A stretch of 18,591 bases of DNA from the NCBI GenBank assembly GCA_949123685.1, contig CASBHZ010000057.1, forward strand, positions 1-18,591. The letters are read 5' to 3'. The stretch is from an uncultured Bacteroidales bacterium (GTDB taxonomy: Bacteria > Bacteroidota > Bacteroidia > Bacteroidales > Muribaculaceae). The position numbers were made by a program, and so were the translations under genes. Shown in pieces: positions 6,774 to 14,884 of this stretch; position 1 is the first letter of the stretch; every line of letters begins with the position of its first letter. The notes beneath the pieces are model-generated. The model had not been told where the DNA came from. It was given only the letters and a program-made list of their open reading frames with translations, and did no database searches.

Positions 6774-9011
6774 TCATTGTTTCAAAGTAAATTTAAGAGT
6801 CCTTGAAGAGTGGCTTCCGGTAACCTTCAGAACATAGACTCCGGTTCCGAGCGAAGATGCATCTATTGTCATAGAATCTGAGCAGGATGTCAGGCTTTTC
6901 ACTTCCGTTCCCTGAATTGAATATATTGTTGCCGAGACACAATCCTGCCCCGGTGCATATATGCGATACACGGCATTTCCTTGCGGCTCAATTATTATGC
7001 CCTCTGTGGCGGTGTCAATAATGTCGAATACTGAAGATGAACCTAATATCTCTTTTATTCCAGCCAAGGCATCAACCTTTCCATAGCCCCATCCGGTGGA
7101 ATTGAAAGTCGGTGCGGAGGCGGTTTCACGCGCGATCTGCTGGATCTCACTGAAAGTGAGGTTGGGATTTGCCTGGCGCCATAATGCCGCGATTCCCGCC
7201 ATGTGTGGGGATGCCTGGGATGTTCCGGCACAAGAGGTCCAATAATAGGTCTTTTTGTGTTCGAAATCCTGATAGGAATATTCCAGGGGATAATAGATGG
7301 CAGCCGATCCTGTCGTTGACAGGTATGTGTTGCGGGAGCTTACAACTACCTGCCCGGGAGCACAGATATCAGGCATTATCCTGCCATCGGGCGTCTCTCC
7401 ATAAGATGAGAAATAGCTTATGTCTCCGATTGTTCCTTCCTGATATCCCGAACCGGTAATATTTGCTGACACGTAGCTTCCTACTGCGAGGGTGTTCCGT
7501 CCAGAAGCCATATTGCTATTGCTTCCTGCGCCATCCGGTATGTCCAGCCCCGGTATATTCCGGTTTCCAAAACTCATATAAGATCCGTCGCAATACATGA
7601 AAACTTTCTTGCCCGGTTTTCCCTTTATCGTGATACGGGTAAAATATCTGTTTGCATTTGCAGCTGATCTTGCTGTAAGATACATGTTCAGTTGGGCTGT
7701 GTAACGGTGGTTGTATGTGTCGACACCGGCGATGCCTCCCATGAAGCTGTTAGAATATATGTTTTGAAACTCAGTGCCTTCTGTTATCAGGTCCATACGC
7801 CGGGTGTCAAGATACTCGTTGATCATGTCGCCCTGCGAAGCATATGATGACCTTTTTTCAGGTATTTGTAATGAATAGAGTATATCATCCGGTTTCGATC
7901 TGGATATGATATCAAGTGAGACTTCAAAAGGAGTGTTGTCTTCCCCCCATATCTCTATTGAGCCAAAAGTCTGGAAATATCCCTCAACTTCTGTATATCC
8001 TTTCAGTGCAAGGGTTTTTATGTAAGGATCTTCATCCGAAAGTAGCTTTATTATAGAACAAGGAGTGTCGCGTTCATTCCCCGCGGAGAGACATATTACG
8101 GCATCATATTTTTCCGCGATATCGTTGATTGCCTCCGTAAATTCATCGGTGCCGTCATGAGGCCCGAGATTATCACCGAAAGATAAATTCATGACACAAG
8201 GCTTACCTTGTTCGCTGGCGTATTTGCCTATGCGTTCGAGCGCATCAAGTATCTGCACGTTGTATCCCTCTCCGCATCCCACGATCAGTTCTGCACCAGG
8301 GGCTACACCCCTTAGGTCCGGAGCATTTGTGTCAGAGGTGTCGTAAAAACTACCGCCCATTATTCCGAGCACATGTGTGCCATGGCTTTCGGAGCGGGTG
8401 TCGCTGGTGAATGTGGAAATCTGTGCCGGTGTCTTATATATTTCCGGGTTGGCTGTCGGTTCGGCATATTCAAGCACCATTTTTACGCGATTTTCACCAT
8501 TCTCATCTCGGAAGTTGATATGGTTGGGGTCAATTCCCGTGTCGAATATTCCAAGCACTATACCTTTACCGTCATAAGGCTTGTCAATATCTTTGCCTAT
8601 CCTTATGTCAGGGATGTTGGAAAATGTCATGGCATTGTTGTTTGTACGCTTTATCAGGGAGGAGAGCTTGGCTCCGCTGACACCGTTTGATGCGGCAATA
8701 TCTATGGCTTTGTCCGGACTTGTGCTTATTATTGCCGTTCGCGTCCCCACAAGGCTTACGATTTCTCCGCCTTTTGACTTTATTTCATCAAGTGCGGTTT
8801 CCGAGTCATATCTTATGATTATTTCCACCCTTTCATGTTTTATGGAGGGCATTGTCTTTGAGAACTTTTGTCCGTTTTTTACGGAGGTGCCCGAGGATAC
8901 TATCTCGCGTAATCTGATCAAGTCGGCGTCGCGAAAATTCACCTGGGAGGTTGCTGCCAGAGATGCGATGCATAACGGAATGGAGAGAACTAAACTTCTT
9001 TTCATACACAT
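6774..9011 (-). CDS. Secreted subtilisin-family (S8) serine protease with T9SS-type C-terminal sorting domain
   Basis: Exported S8 endopeptidase, 745 aa. Seen: signal peptide (about 1-23), a propeptide-like region (about 24-140), catalytic Asp157 in GIFDTGI, His210 in SESHGTHV, oxyanion Asn312 in LSAGNER, and Ser598 in CAGTSQASPHMAG. All catalytic residues are intact. Between Asn312 and Ser598 lie 285 residues, against about 65 in subtilisin, so a large beta-rich domain is inserted. The last 70 or so residues (TIYSIQGTEV, then SSLGTGVYVLKV) resemble a type A T9SS sorting domain. A second ATG two codons downstream (9005) is an equally possible start. A promoter match at 9141-9172 would give a leader of about 125 nt. 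Plausible roles are nutrient proteolysis or processing of the neighbouring adhesin-like proteins; neither can be settled from sequence. Confidence 0.92.
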   Translation of the reverse strand: MCMKRSLVLSIPLCIASLAATSQVNFRDADLIRLREIVSSGTSVKNGQKFSKTMPSIKHERVEIIIRYDSETALDEIKSKGGEIVSLVGTRTAIISTSPDKAIDIAASNGVSGAKLSSLIKRTNNNAMTFSNIPDIRIGKDIDKPYDGKGIVLGIFDTGIDPNHINFRDENGENRVKMVLEYAEPTANPEIYKTPAQISTFTSDTRSESHGTHVLGIMGGSFYDTSDTNAPDLRGVAPGAELIVGCGEGYNVQILDALERIGKYASEQGKPCVMNLSFGDNLGPHDGTDEFTEAINDIAEKYDAVICLSAGNERDTPCSIIKLLSDEDPYIKTLALKGYTEVEGYFQTFGSIEIWGEDNTPFEVSLDIISRSKPDDILYSLQIPEKRSSYASQGDMINEYLDTRRMDLITEGTEFQNIYSNSFMGGIAGVDTYNHRYTAQLNMYLTARSAANANRYFTRITIKGKPGKKVFMYCDGSYMSFGNRNIPGLDIPDGAGSNSNMASGRNTLAVGSYVSANITGSGYQEGTIGDISYFSSYGETPDGRIMPDICAPGQVVVSSRNTYLSTTGSAAIYYPLEYSYQDFEHKKTYYWTSCAGTSQASPHMAGIAALWRQANPNLTFSEIQQIARETASAPTFNSTGWGYGKVDALAGIKEILGSSSVFDIIDTATEGIIIEPQGNAVYRIYAPGQDCVSATIYSIQGTEVKSLTSCSDSMTIDASSLGTGVYVLKVTGSHSSRTLKFTLKQ

Positions 9012-9140
9012 GGAGGTTTATATTGCTGTTCATTGCCTGTGCCTGTGTTGGAGCGAAACTGGAACGGAAAAATTCAAGCAGATGGCAGGTTGTATAATTA
9101 TTGAGCCGTTGATGCATATTGATGCATGTCATTATAGTTG

Positions 9141-9172
9141 CAAAGGTATAATTTATTATTTAAAATTAACAA
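9141..9172 (-). promoter_or_regulatory. Bacteroidetes-type promoter for the S8 protease gene
   Basis: On the minus strand TACCTTTG (9141-9148) matches TAnnTTTG, and TTG (9170-9172) lies 21 bp upstream. Transcription would start near 9135. The leader contains the direct repeat GATGCAT (twice within 9113-9127) and otherwise no recognised element. Confidence 0.55.
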
Positions 9173-9209
9173 TAAATGAAATTAAATTTTTAAAAATAAT
9201 TAAAATTTG

Positions 9210-9240
9210 TTGCTTATTTTATAAATTTAACTTAAATTTG
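9210..9240 (+). promoter_or_regulatory. Bacteroidetes-type promoter for the 1534-aa protein gene
   Basis: TTG (9210-9212), a 20-bp spacer and TAAATTTG (9233-9240) match the Bacteroidetes -33/-7 consensus on the plus strand. Transcription would start near 9246, giving a leader of about 205 nt. It lies back to back with the protease promoter in a segment (9151-9240) with only 7 G/C in 90 bases. Confidence 0.55.
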
Positions 9241-9260
9241 ATGCAATTAACAAGCGGAAT

Positions 9261-9433
9261 AAAATATTGGAGCGAATATTTTGTGAATAAATTTAGTATT
9301 AATAATATTCTGTATCGGATGGCAGAGGCTATCCTGAGCCGTGTAACAAGTGGAATATTATTGATATATTCTTAATCTGTAAGTGGCAAAAAGTTTAAAT
9401 TAGATAGCAATAATGCCACTGTTTTTGCCATTT
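9261..9433 (+). promoter_or_regulatory. Structured leader with alternative hairpins before the 1534-aa protein gene
   Basis: The leader contains AAAATATT/AATATTTT (9261-9268 with 9275-9282, loop GGAGCG). Close to the start codon lies a pair of mutually exclusive stems. AGTGGC at 9382-9387 can pair with GCCACT at 9415-9420, while the overlapping 9381-9392 can pair with 9422-9433 (12 bp including one G.U). The second stem ends 19 nt before the ATG at 9453. The rest of the 9012-9452 gap has no gene. A regulatory function is inference. Confidence 0.4.
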
Positions 9434-9452
9434 ACATCAAACACAACTTCTT

Positions 9453-12400
9453 ATGAACAGATTATTATCAGTGCTCTCTATCGGGATCCTTGTTGCTGCA
9501 GGCAATCTGACAGCTTCAGGACAAATAAGCCGGGAAGTTGGCAAGGATGCGGGTTCTATTCAGTTGAAAGAAACGCCGCGAGGTATTAAATTGTCGCCGG
9601 ATATGTTGAAAATGCGTCATCAATCCGCTGAATCGGCTTCAGGCAATGCCATCGGGGAGGTGTCATTCCTGAAGCAGACACCTCGAGCCCGAAACGGAAG
9701 CCGGGTTTCCAAGCCCGGTGTTAAAGCGGCTTTGCGGGCTACTTCATTGCAAGGTTACTGTGTCTATACAGGTAATGCCGGCGAGCCGGGATGGTATGAT
9801 ATAGCTTTGCAGTCGGGTTCGTCATTGAAATGGAAAAAGCAAGGTCGGTATTCGCCGGCTTGTGGATTTGTCAGGGGAGATGAGGTTTATTCATTCTATA
9901 CCTATACGACAAGCGATGCGGGACTGACAGATGCAGGCATTGATATCATAGACTTGTCAACAGGTAAGGTCAAGGCTTCGTATCCTACTGACATTTTCGA
10001 CACATTAGAGAAAGTGGTCTTGCTTTCTGCCTATGATAGTGAGGAAGATACGGCATATGTAGTAACGCTTGACCAGGCAGGCAAAAATTATCTATTGCAA
10101 AAGTTTGATCCCATTTCAAGATCATTTGTAAACCTTGGTGTTAACGTTCCAACAGATTGGCTCGATATTGGATGGAATCCTGCCGACAAGACTCTTTATC
10201 TTTTTGATACGGGCGGACTTCTTAAGAAATATGATAGCAAAGGGAAGCGTTTCAGTCAGGTTAATTCTTTGTCTTGGGATATGGAAGAATATCCACATGA
10301 CATGGTTTATAGTCCAAAGGATGAAGCCTTTATTCTTTTACTTGATTCTTATGACGAGTCTGACTACCCATGTACGGATATGCTCTTGCTCCCGGTTTCG
10401 GGCAATGCTACTTATTTAGGGTCTATTGAGGGAAATCCTCAATATCGTATATTACATGTTTCTGACAATTATGTTAATGCCGCCGGAGCGAAGGCGCCGG
10501 TATTGAAAAGTTGGGATGTTACGGGAAGTTCCACCACCGGAAGTTTCACGGTCACTTTGCCAGACAGTTATGAAAACGGGACTCCTATAGCCGGATCTGT
10601 ATATCTCCATGCCAAGATTGATGACAATGATATTTCAGGAGCATTCAATGGTCTTCCCGGAACATCGGTTGTTATTCCGGTTAATGCACCCGAAGGTCTT
10701 CATCGTTTTTATGTTACGCCTTACACATTGGGTGATGATGGGAAGATATATGGCACTCCGCTCGTGTTTGAGAAATGTATCGGGATAGATGTCCCAATGG
10801 CACCTGCCGGAGTCACGTTGACAGAGACCAAGGTTAGCTGGAATGAGGTTACGAAGGGTGTTAACGGAGGTTATGTCAATGTTGCGGACATAAAATATAA
10901 TGTATATGTTGACAAGGTCCTCATGAATGAATCTCCTGTTTCTTCTACGTCTCTTGACATTACGATTCCCGTAACGGGTGTTGTTGCACATAAGGCAGAG
11001 GTTTATGCCTTGTCCGGAGGGAAAATTTCAGAAGCCGGGGTGTCGGAACGTTTCTATGCCGACGGTCCTCTCTCTCTTCCTGTCTATCTTGGGGCAGAAG
11101 AGGGGGAGAGAGATCTGGATGATGAGGTTATAGGTATGTTCACCATTGTCAAAGATGCCCTTAATCAGAATGAACCTCTTCGCGGCTGGCGCTATGATGA
11201 TCAGAATGAAAACACGGGAGGATTCTATTGCCTTACCCCTACGGCGAGTTCAATGGGTGAGACATCTAACGAATGGCTCTTCCTTCCGGCAATTAATTTT
11301 GCTGATAAAGACGCACACTATCGCTTGTCGATGGAAGTGTGGAGCGGCAACCATTATTTCACTGCCAATGAGATATACGAAGTGGCATTGTGTCAGCGTC
11401 CTTCTCCTTCGCGTGCAATAACAATAAAGGATGCCGACACTGTCTATAAAAGTCCATATTTCGAGCAGTCGGAAACTCTCTTCCAGGTTCCGGAAGAGGG
11501 AGAATGGTATATAGGTATACATTATATTTCTCCGGTCGGGTCCTATCGCCTTTATGCCCGAAATTTCAAGATTGAGAAAGCGGAAGCATCATCTGAAAGT
11601 CCCGCGGCTGTGACGGATCTTCGTTCCAAGGCTTTTCCCGATGGAGAACTTAAGGCGACACTGACATTCAATATGCCACGGCTTACCATTTCGGGGAGTG
11701 AATTGCCGGCTTCAACAGTCATTACCGCCACTGCAATATCTGAAGCGGGTGAAGCAACTGTTACCGGCACTCCGGGAGATCCGGTTTCAATGACTGTGCC
11801 CACGAAGCAGGGGGATAATATAATCAAGGTTACTACAAGTTCAGACAAAGGGGTTGGATTGCTTTCAGAAACAACAGTATATTGCGGAGTGTATCGTCCG
11901 GCGACACCTGTGGTAACAGCGACCGTGTCAGACGATAATCTTTCTATAACTCTTGATATTGATCTTGAAGATTATAATGAAAATGGCGAATATACAGGAC
12001 CTGCCCAACAGGATGTGACCATATATCGTCAGATAGGAGGGGAATGGCGGCCTGCTGCAGAAATCGGAAAGAGCCGCACGTGGACTTTTGATTGTCCTGA
12101 TGGATCGCAGTCTTTATATACATTCGGTGTGGCAGCTAAGAATGCTGTGGGGTCATGCGAAGAGATGTTTTCTTTCCCGGTTCATCTCGGACCACTCCAT
12201 TCCCTGCCGATGACTGAACCTTTTAATTGTGTCGGTGATGATGTTAAATTGGCTTACGAACCTATCTCCATTGAACATCTATCTTATCTTCAGTCAACAT
12301 GGGGTGTGGATGATCCGGTAAGTTATGATGAGGCGGCTGCCAACACAAGCGGTAATGCAATAATAGCTCTGTGGGATGGGGAGTCTCAGTTGATGCTTCC

Positions 12401-14057
12401 AAGGTTCACTACCAAAGGTATGAGCAATGTGAAATTGGATTTAAGTATATTTTTCGGCAATCACTCACCCGAACGGGTGACCGTATATGCTTCTTCGCCG
12501 AGTCTTGAGATGGAGCCTGTTGCGACGTTTATGCCAGAATCCGGGAATGGATGGGAACATAAACTCGTTTCTCTTCCCTCTGCCTTCCAGAATCAAGGTT
12601 GGGTGCAGATAATTATACGTGTCAAGATTGTAGGATATAGCCAATGTTTCATAATGGATTCCTATTCAATTGCCAATTATCCTTCAGATATGGTTACGAT
12701 ACATGGCATGAATGGAGCATCGCGTGGTGCAGTGGGTGAGAAGATGACTTACTCTGTGGAAGTTGAGAATGCAGGTACAAAAGAAGCCGCAGTTCCGGAC
12801 TATGTTTTCCGGGTTATAGGAGATAACGGGGTCATAGGAGACTTCAAGGATGCAGATGCCCCAAAAACTATTGAAGCAGGAAAGAGGGCAACGCTTAATT
12901 TCAGTTTTACTCCCAAAGTTGCAGATATTGGGGATGTACTTGTGCGTTTCAACCTTCATGGACAGCCATCTGAAGCCACTTCGGAAATGGAGAAGCAGGT
13001 TAAAATCCTGAATGCGCGTATTCCTGTGGTTCAGGATCTCGCCTTGGAATATAGGGAAAACAGCTCGGATGTGTTGTTGAATTGGTCTAAGCCGCAGTTT
13101 GTTGAAGATTTCGAGACTGCCGAGACTTGGGATTATTCGGAAGAGTTGAAAGGTTTCCGTAATATTGACCTTGATAATGCCAAAGTGTGGACAATAAGTG
13201 AGGTGGATTTCCCCGGTGAGGGTTACGAGAAGGCTTATCAAGTGTTTTCTTCGACTGTTACAGACAATATGTCGATGGCTGCGCATAGTGGAGAGCAGTT
13301 CCTGTTGTGTATGTCGCCAAAGACAGGTGTTACAAATGACTGGCTGATTTCGCCGGAAGTTAAAGGTGGAACCGAATTGTCTTTCTGGATGAACATATGT
13401 CATGTGGACTATCCGGAGACGATACTTGTCAAGTATTCTACAGAGGGGAATGAGCCTGAAGATTTTACGAAGTCGCTTGATAACGGTTATATCTGTCCGG
13501 ATGAACAGGGTTGGTTCAAATATGATTTCCAGCTTCCTGCCGATGCAAAATACTTTGCTTTACACCACGTCGGGGATGACGGCAATGAACAGTTCGGTCT
13601 GATGATTGACGACATTTCATATGAACCCGTTTCTGGCGTTGCGCCTATAGAAGGTTATAACTTATATCGGGATGAACAGCTTATCGGATCCGGAATAAAA
13701 GAGACAACTTATTTTGATAAAGGAGTTGACACTTCTGTTCCGGTAAGGTATCTTGTCAAAACTTTGTCTACAATTAACGGGGAGCTTGTTGAGTCTGATC
13801 GTTCTAATGTTGTTTGGGCAACAGGGACAAGCGGAATTGGAGATATTGCGTCCGATGGACTTGTGACTATTTCGGGGGAGAAGGGGTTTGTCAGAATGTG
13901 CGGATTTGCATCAGGAGTTCCTTATGTAATTTCAAATGTGTCAGGAGCTATGGTGTCTGCCGGAAATATCTGTGATGACGTTGAAAACGTTGAGGTTCCA
14001 TCTGGTATTTATATTGTCAAATGTGGTTCATTCGTAATGAAAGTTATTGTGAAGTAG
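9453..14057 (+). CDS. Large secreted adhesin-like protein: propeller-like region, FnIII/jelly-roll units, cleaved-adhesin-type domain, T9SS-type sorting domain
   Basis: Predicted surface or extracellular protein, 1534 aa. Seen: signal peptide (about 1-24), and a region (about 95-345) of repeating beta-strand units with W/Y-rich ends, possibly a propeller. Two successive units of FnIII-like A, FnIII-like B (with GVNGGYVNVADI in the first) and a jelly-roll-like module span about 348-710 and 712-1079. A CARDB-like domain follows (about 1080-1187). Next is an FnIII-like domain split by a cleaved-adhesin/choice-of-anchor-J-type domain (about 1213-1392: FVEDFETAETW, NDWLISPEV, FGLMIDDISYE), resuming at EGYNLYRDEQLIGSG. 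The C-terminal 75 residues or so (VPSGIYIVKC, ending MKVIVK) form a T9SS-type sorting domain. The split-FnIII adhesin layout resembles gingipain/HagA haemagglutinin modules of Porphyromonas. The ligand is unknown. Confidence 0.82.
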   Translation: MNRLLSVLSIGILVAAGNLTASGQISREVGKDAGSIQLKETPRGIKLSPDMLKMRHQSAESASGNAIGEVSFLKQTPRARNGSRVSKPGVKAALRATSLQGYCVYTGNAGEPGWYDIALQSGSSLKWKKQGRYSPACGFVRGDEVYSFYTYTTSDAGLTDAGIDIIDLSTGKVKASYPTDIFDTLEKVVLLSAYDSEEDTAYVVTLDQAGKNYLLQKFDPISRSFVNLGVNVPTDWLDIGWNPADKTLYLFDTGGLLKKYDSKGKRFSQVNSLSWDMEEYPHDMVYSPKDEAFILLLDSYDESDYPCTDMLLLPVSGNATYLGSIEGNPQYRILHVSDNYVNAAGAKAPVLKSWDVTGSSTTGSFTVTLPDSYENGTPIAGSVYLHAKIDDNDISGAFNGLPGTSVVIPVNAPEGLHRFYVTPYTLGDDGKIYGTPLVFEKCIGIDVPMAPAGVTLTETKVSWNEVTKGVNGGYVNVADIKYNVYVDKVLMNESPVSSTSLDITIPVTGVVAHKAEVYALSGGKISEAGVSERFYADGPLSLPVYLGAEEGERDLDDEVIGMFTIVKDALNQNEPLRGWRYDDQNENTGGFYCLTPTASSMGETSNEWLFLPAINFADKDAHYRLSMEVWSGNHYFTANEIYEVALCQRPSPSRAITIKDADTVYKSPYFEQSETLFQVPEEGEWYIGIHYISPVGSYRLYARNFKIEKAEASSESPAAVTDLRSKAFPDGELKATLTFNMPRLTISGSELPASTVITATAISEAGEATVTGTPGDPVSMTVPTKQGDNIIKVTTSSDKGVGLLSETTVYCGVYRPATPVVTATVSDDNLSITLDIDLEDYNENGEYTGPAQQDVTIYRQIGGEWRPAAEIGKSRTWTFDCPDGSQSLYTFGVAAKNAVGSCEEMFSFPVHLGPLHSLPMTEPFNCVGDDVKLAYEPISIEHLSYLQSTWGVDDPVSYDEAAANTSGNAIIALWDGESQLMLPRFTTKGMSNVKLDLSIFFGNHSPERVTVYASSPSLEMEPVATFMPESGNGWEHKLVSLPSAFQNQGWVQIIIRVKIVGYSQCFIMDSYSIANYPSDMVTIHGMNGASRGAVGEKMTYSVEVENAGTKEAAVPDYVFRVIGDNGVIGDFKDADAPKTIEAGKRATLNFSFTPKVADIGDVLVRFNLHGQPSEATSEMEKQVKILNARIPVVQDLALEYRENSSDVLLNWSKPQFVEDFETAETWDYSEELKGFRNIDLDNAKVWTISEVDFPGEGYEKAYQVFSSTVTDNMSMAAHSGEQFLLCMSPKTGVTNDWLISPEVKGGTELSFWMNICHVDYPETILVKYSTEGNEPEDFTKSLDNGYICPDEQGWFKYDFQLPADAKYFALHHVGDDGNEQFGLMIDDISYEPVSGVAPIEGYNLYRDEQLIGSGIKETTYFDKGVDTSVPVRYLVKTLSTINGELVESDRSNVVWATGTSGIGDIASDGLVTISGEKGFVRMCGFASGVPYVISNVSGAMVSAGNICDDVENVEVPSGIYIVKCGSFVMKVIVK

Positions 14058-14083
14058 CAGCGGTTTTGTGATATGTATTTTAA

Positions 14084-14112
14084 ACGCCCGACGGAAACTC
14101 CGTCGGGCGTTG
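14084..14112. terminator. Bidirectional hairpin terminator
   Basis: A 13-bp perfect stem (14084-14096 with 14100-14112) encloses a 3-nt loop (AAC), with core CGCCCGACGGA. It is flanked by T-rich sequence on both strands and lies between the convergent ends of the 1534-aa gene (14057) and tonB (14138), so it probably serves both. Confidence 0.85.
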
Positions 14113-14137
14113 TGTTACGTTGCTATTGAGATGTCAT

Positions 14138-14884
14138 TTATCGGGGGGTGATTGTGAAGGAGATTGAGCCGCGTGTTTCGCCCGCTCCTTTCTTGGGACT
14201 CCATTTCGCGCCTTTAGCTGCTTGCTCGCAGGCACGGCGGATGGCGGCTGATGCTCCGCCTGATGCTTTGGCAGATATGACATTTCCATCGGAGTCAATC
14301 ACGACTGATACCGTGACCGTGGTTTTGTTGCGGAGTGTCACGTCCGGTTTCGGACAACCCTTGAATGTGCGTCCTGACGCATTTCCGGTTATGCCCATTC
14401 CTGTGCCTCCGGCTCCGGCGCTGCCGGATGACCCTTCCGTGCTGCCGTTGCGTCCTGAGAAACCTTTTGCTACAGATGAGGTTACTTTCTGTTTCTCCTC
14501 TTTAGATATTGTAGGTTCAGTCGCTTTGACCGGACTCTCGTGCTTTGTGCTTACAAGTTTATCCACCGGAGGAGCCGGTTTAGGATTCTCACCTTTCACT
14601 ACTAATTTTGTGTTGTCGGTTTCGGCAGGCTCCGGCTCTCCTTTAAATGCCTTTGCCGGGGCATCTTGATGAACAGCGTCTTCTTCGCCGAGATCTTTTA
14701 GGATCTCTGGTTCGAGGAATAATTCTTCTTCCGGCATGATTTCGGGAGTTTGTCGCACCGCGAGTTGCTCACGGTCGAAAGTGACTCCTCCTAAGAAGAG
14801 CGAGAGCAGAATGATCAGCATTGCCACGAATGTTACAGCCGAGGCGATGACTTTATCTTTTTGCTGTCTGTTCATAGTTTTCAT
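14138..14884 (-). CDS. tonB: TonB-family energy transducer
   Basis: Inner-membrane-anchored periplasmic protein expected to pass ExbBD-derived energy to outer-membrane TonB-dependent transporters. Seen: short basic cytoplasmic N-terminus, one membrane segment (about 13-33), an acidic/proline-containing spacer (about 45-130), a Gly/Ser-rich flexible stretch (about 141-172), and a TonB-type C-terminal domain (about 176-248) with TVSVVIDSDGNVISAKASG. The ATG overlaps the exbD stop by four bases (ATGA), so translation is probably coupled; a second Met at codon 4 is an alternative start. The C-terminal domain is also compatible with a TolA-like role, so the family is firmer than the exact partner. 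It is the last gene of the pdxJ-exbB-exbD-tonB run and is followed by a terminator. Confidence 0.83.
   Translation of the reverse strand: MKTMNRQQKDKVIASAVTFVAMLIILLSLFLGGVTFDREQLAVRQTPEIMPEEELFLEPEILKDLGEEDAVHQDAPAKAFKGEPEPAETDNTKLVVKGENPKPAPPVDKLVSTKHESPVKATEPTISKEEKQKVTSSVAKGFSGRNGSTEGSSGSAGAGGTGMGITGNASGRTFKGCPKPDVTLRNKTTVTVSVVIDSDGNVISAKASGGASAAIRRACEQAAKGAKWSPKKGAGETRGSISFTITPR

Noticed and set aside
8581..9375. 264-aa open frame on the plus strand running out of the protease gene
   Set aside because: Most is antisense to the protease and the rest runs through A/T-rich promoter DNA; the composition is not protein-like.
12684..13403. 239-aa open frame on the minus strand
   Set aside because: It lies antisense within the 1534-aa adhesin gene and its translation has no recognisable domain; a shadow frame.
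3279..14057. Island as a prophage, transposon or integrative element
   Set aside because: No integrase, transposase, att-like direct repeats or tRNA edge were seen; the flanking similar hairpins alone are not enough.
14148..14669. 173-aa open frame on the plus strand opposite tonB
   Set aside because: Pro/Ala-rich translation is the complement of the Gly/Ser-rich TonB linker; a shadow frame.
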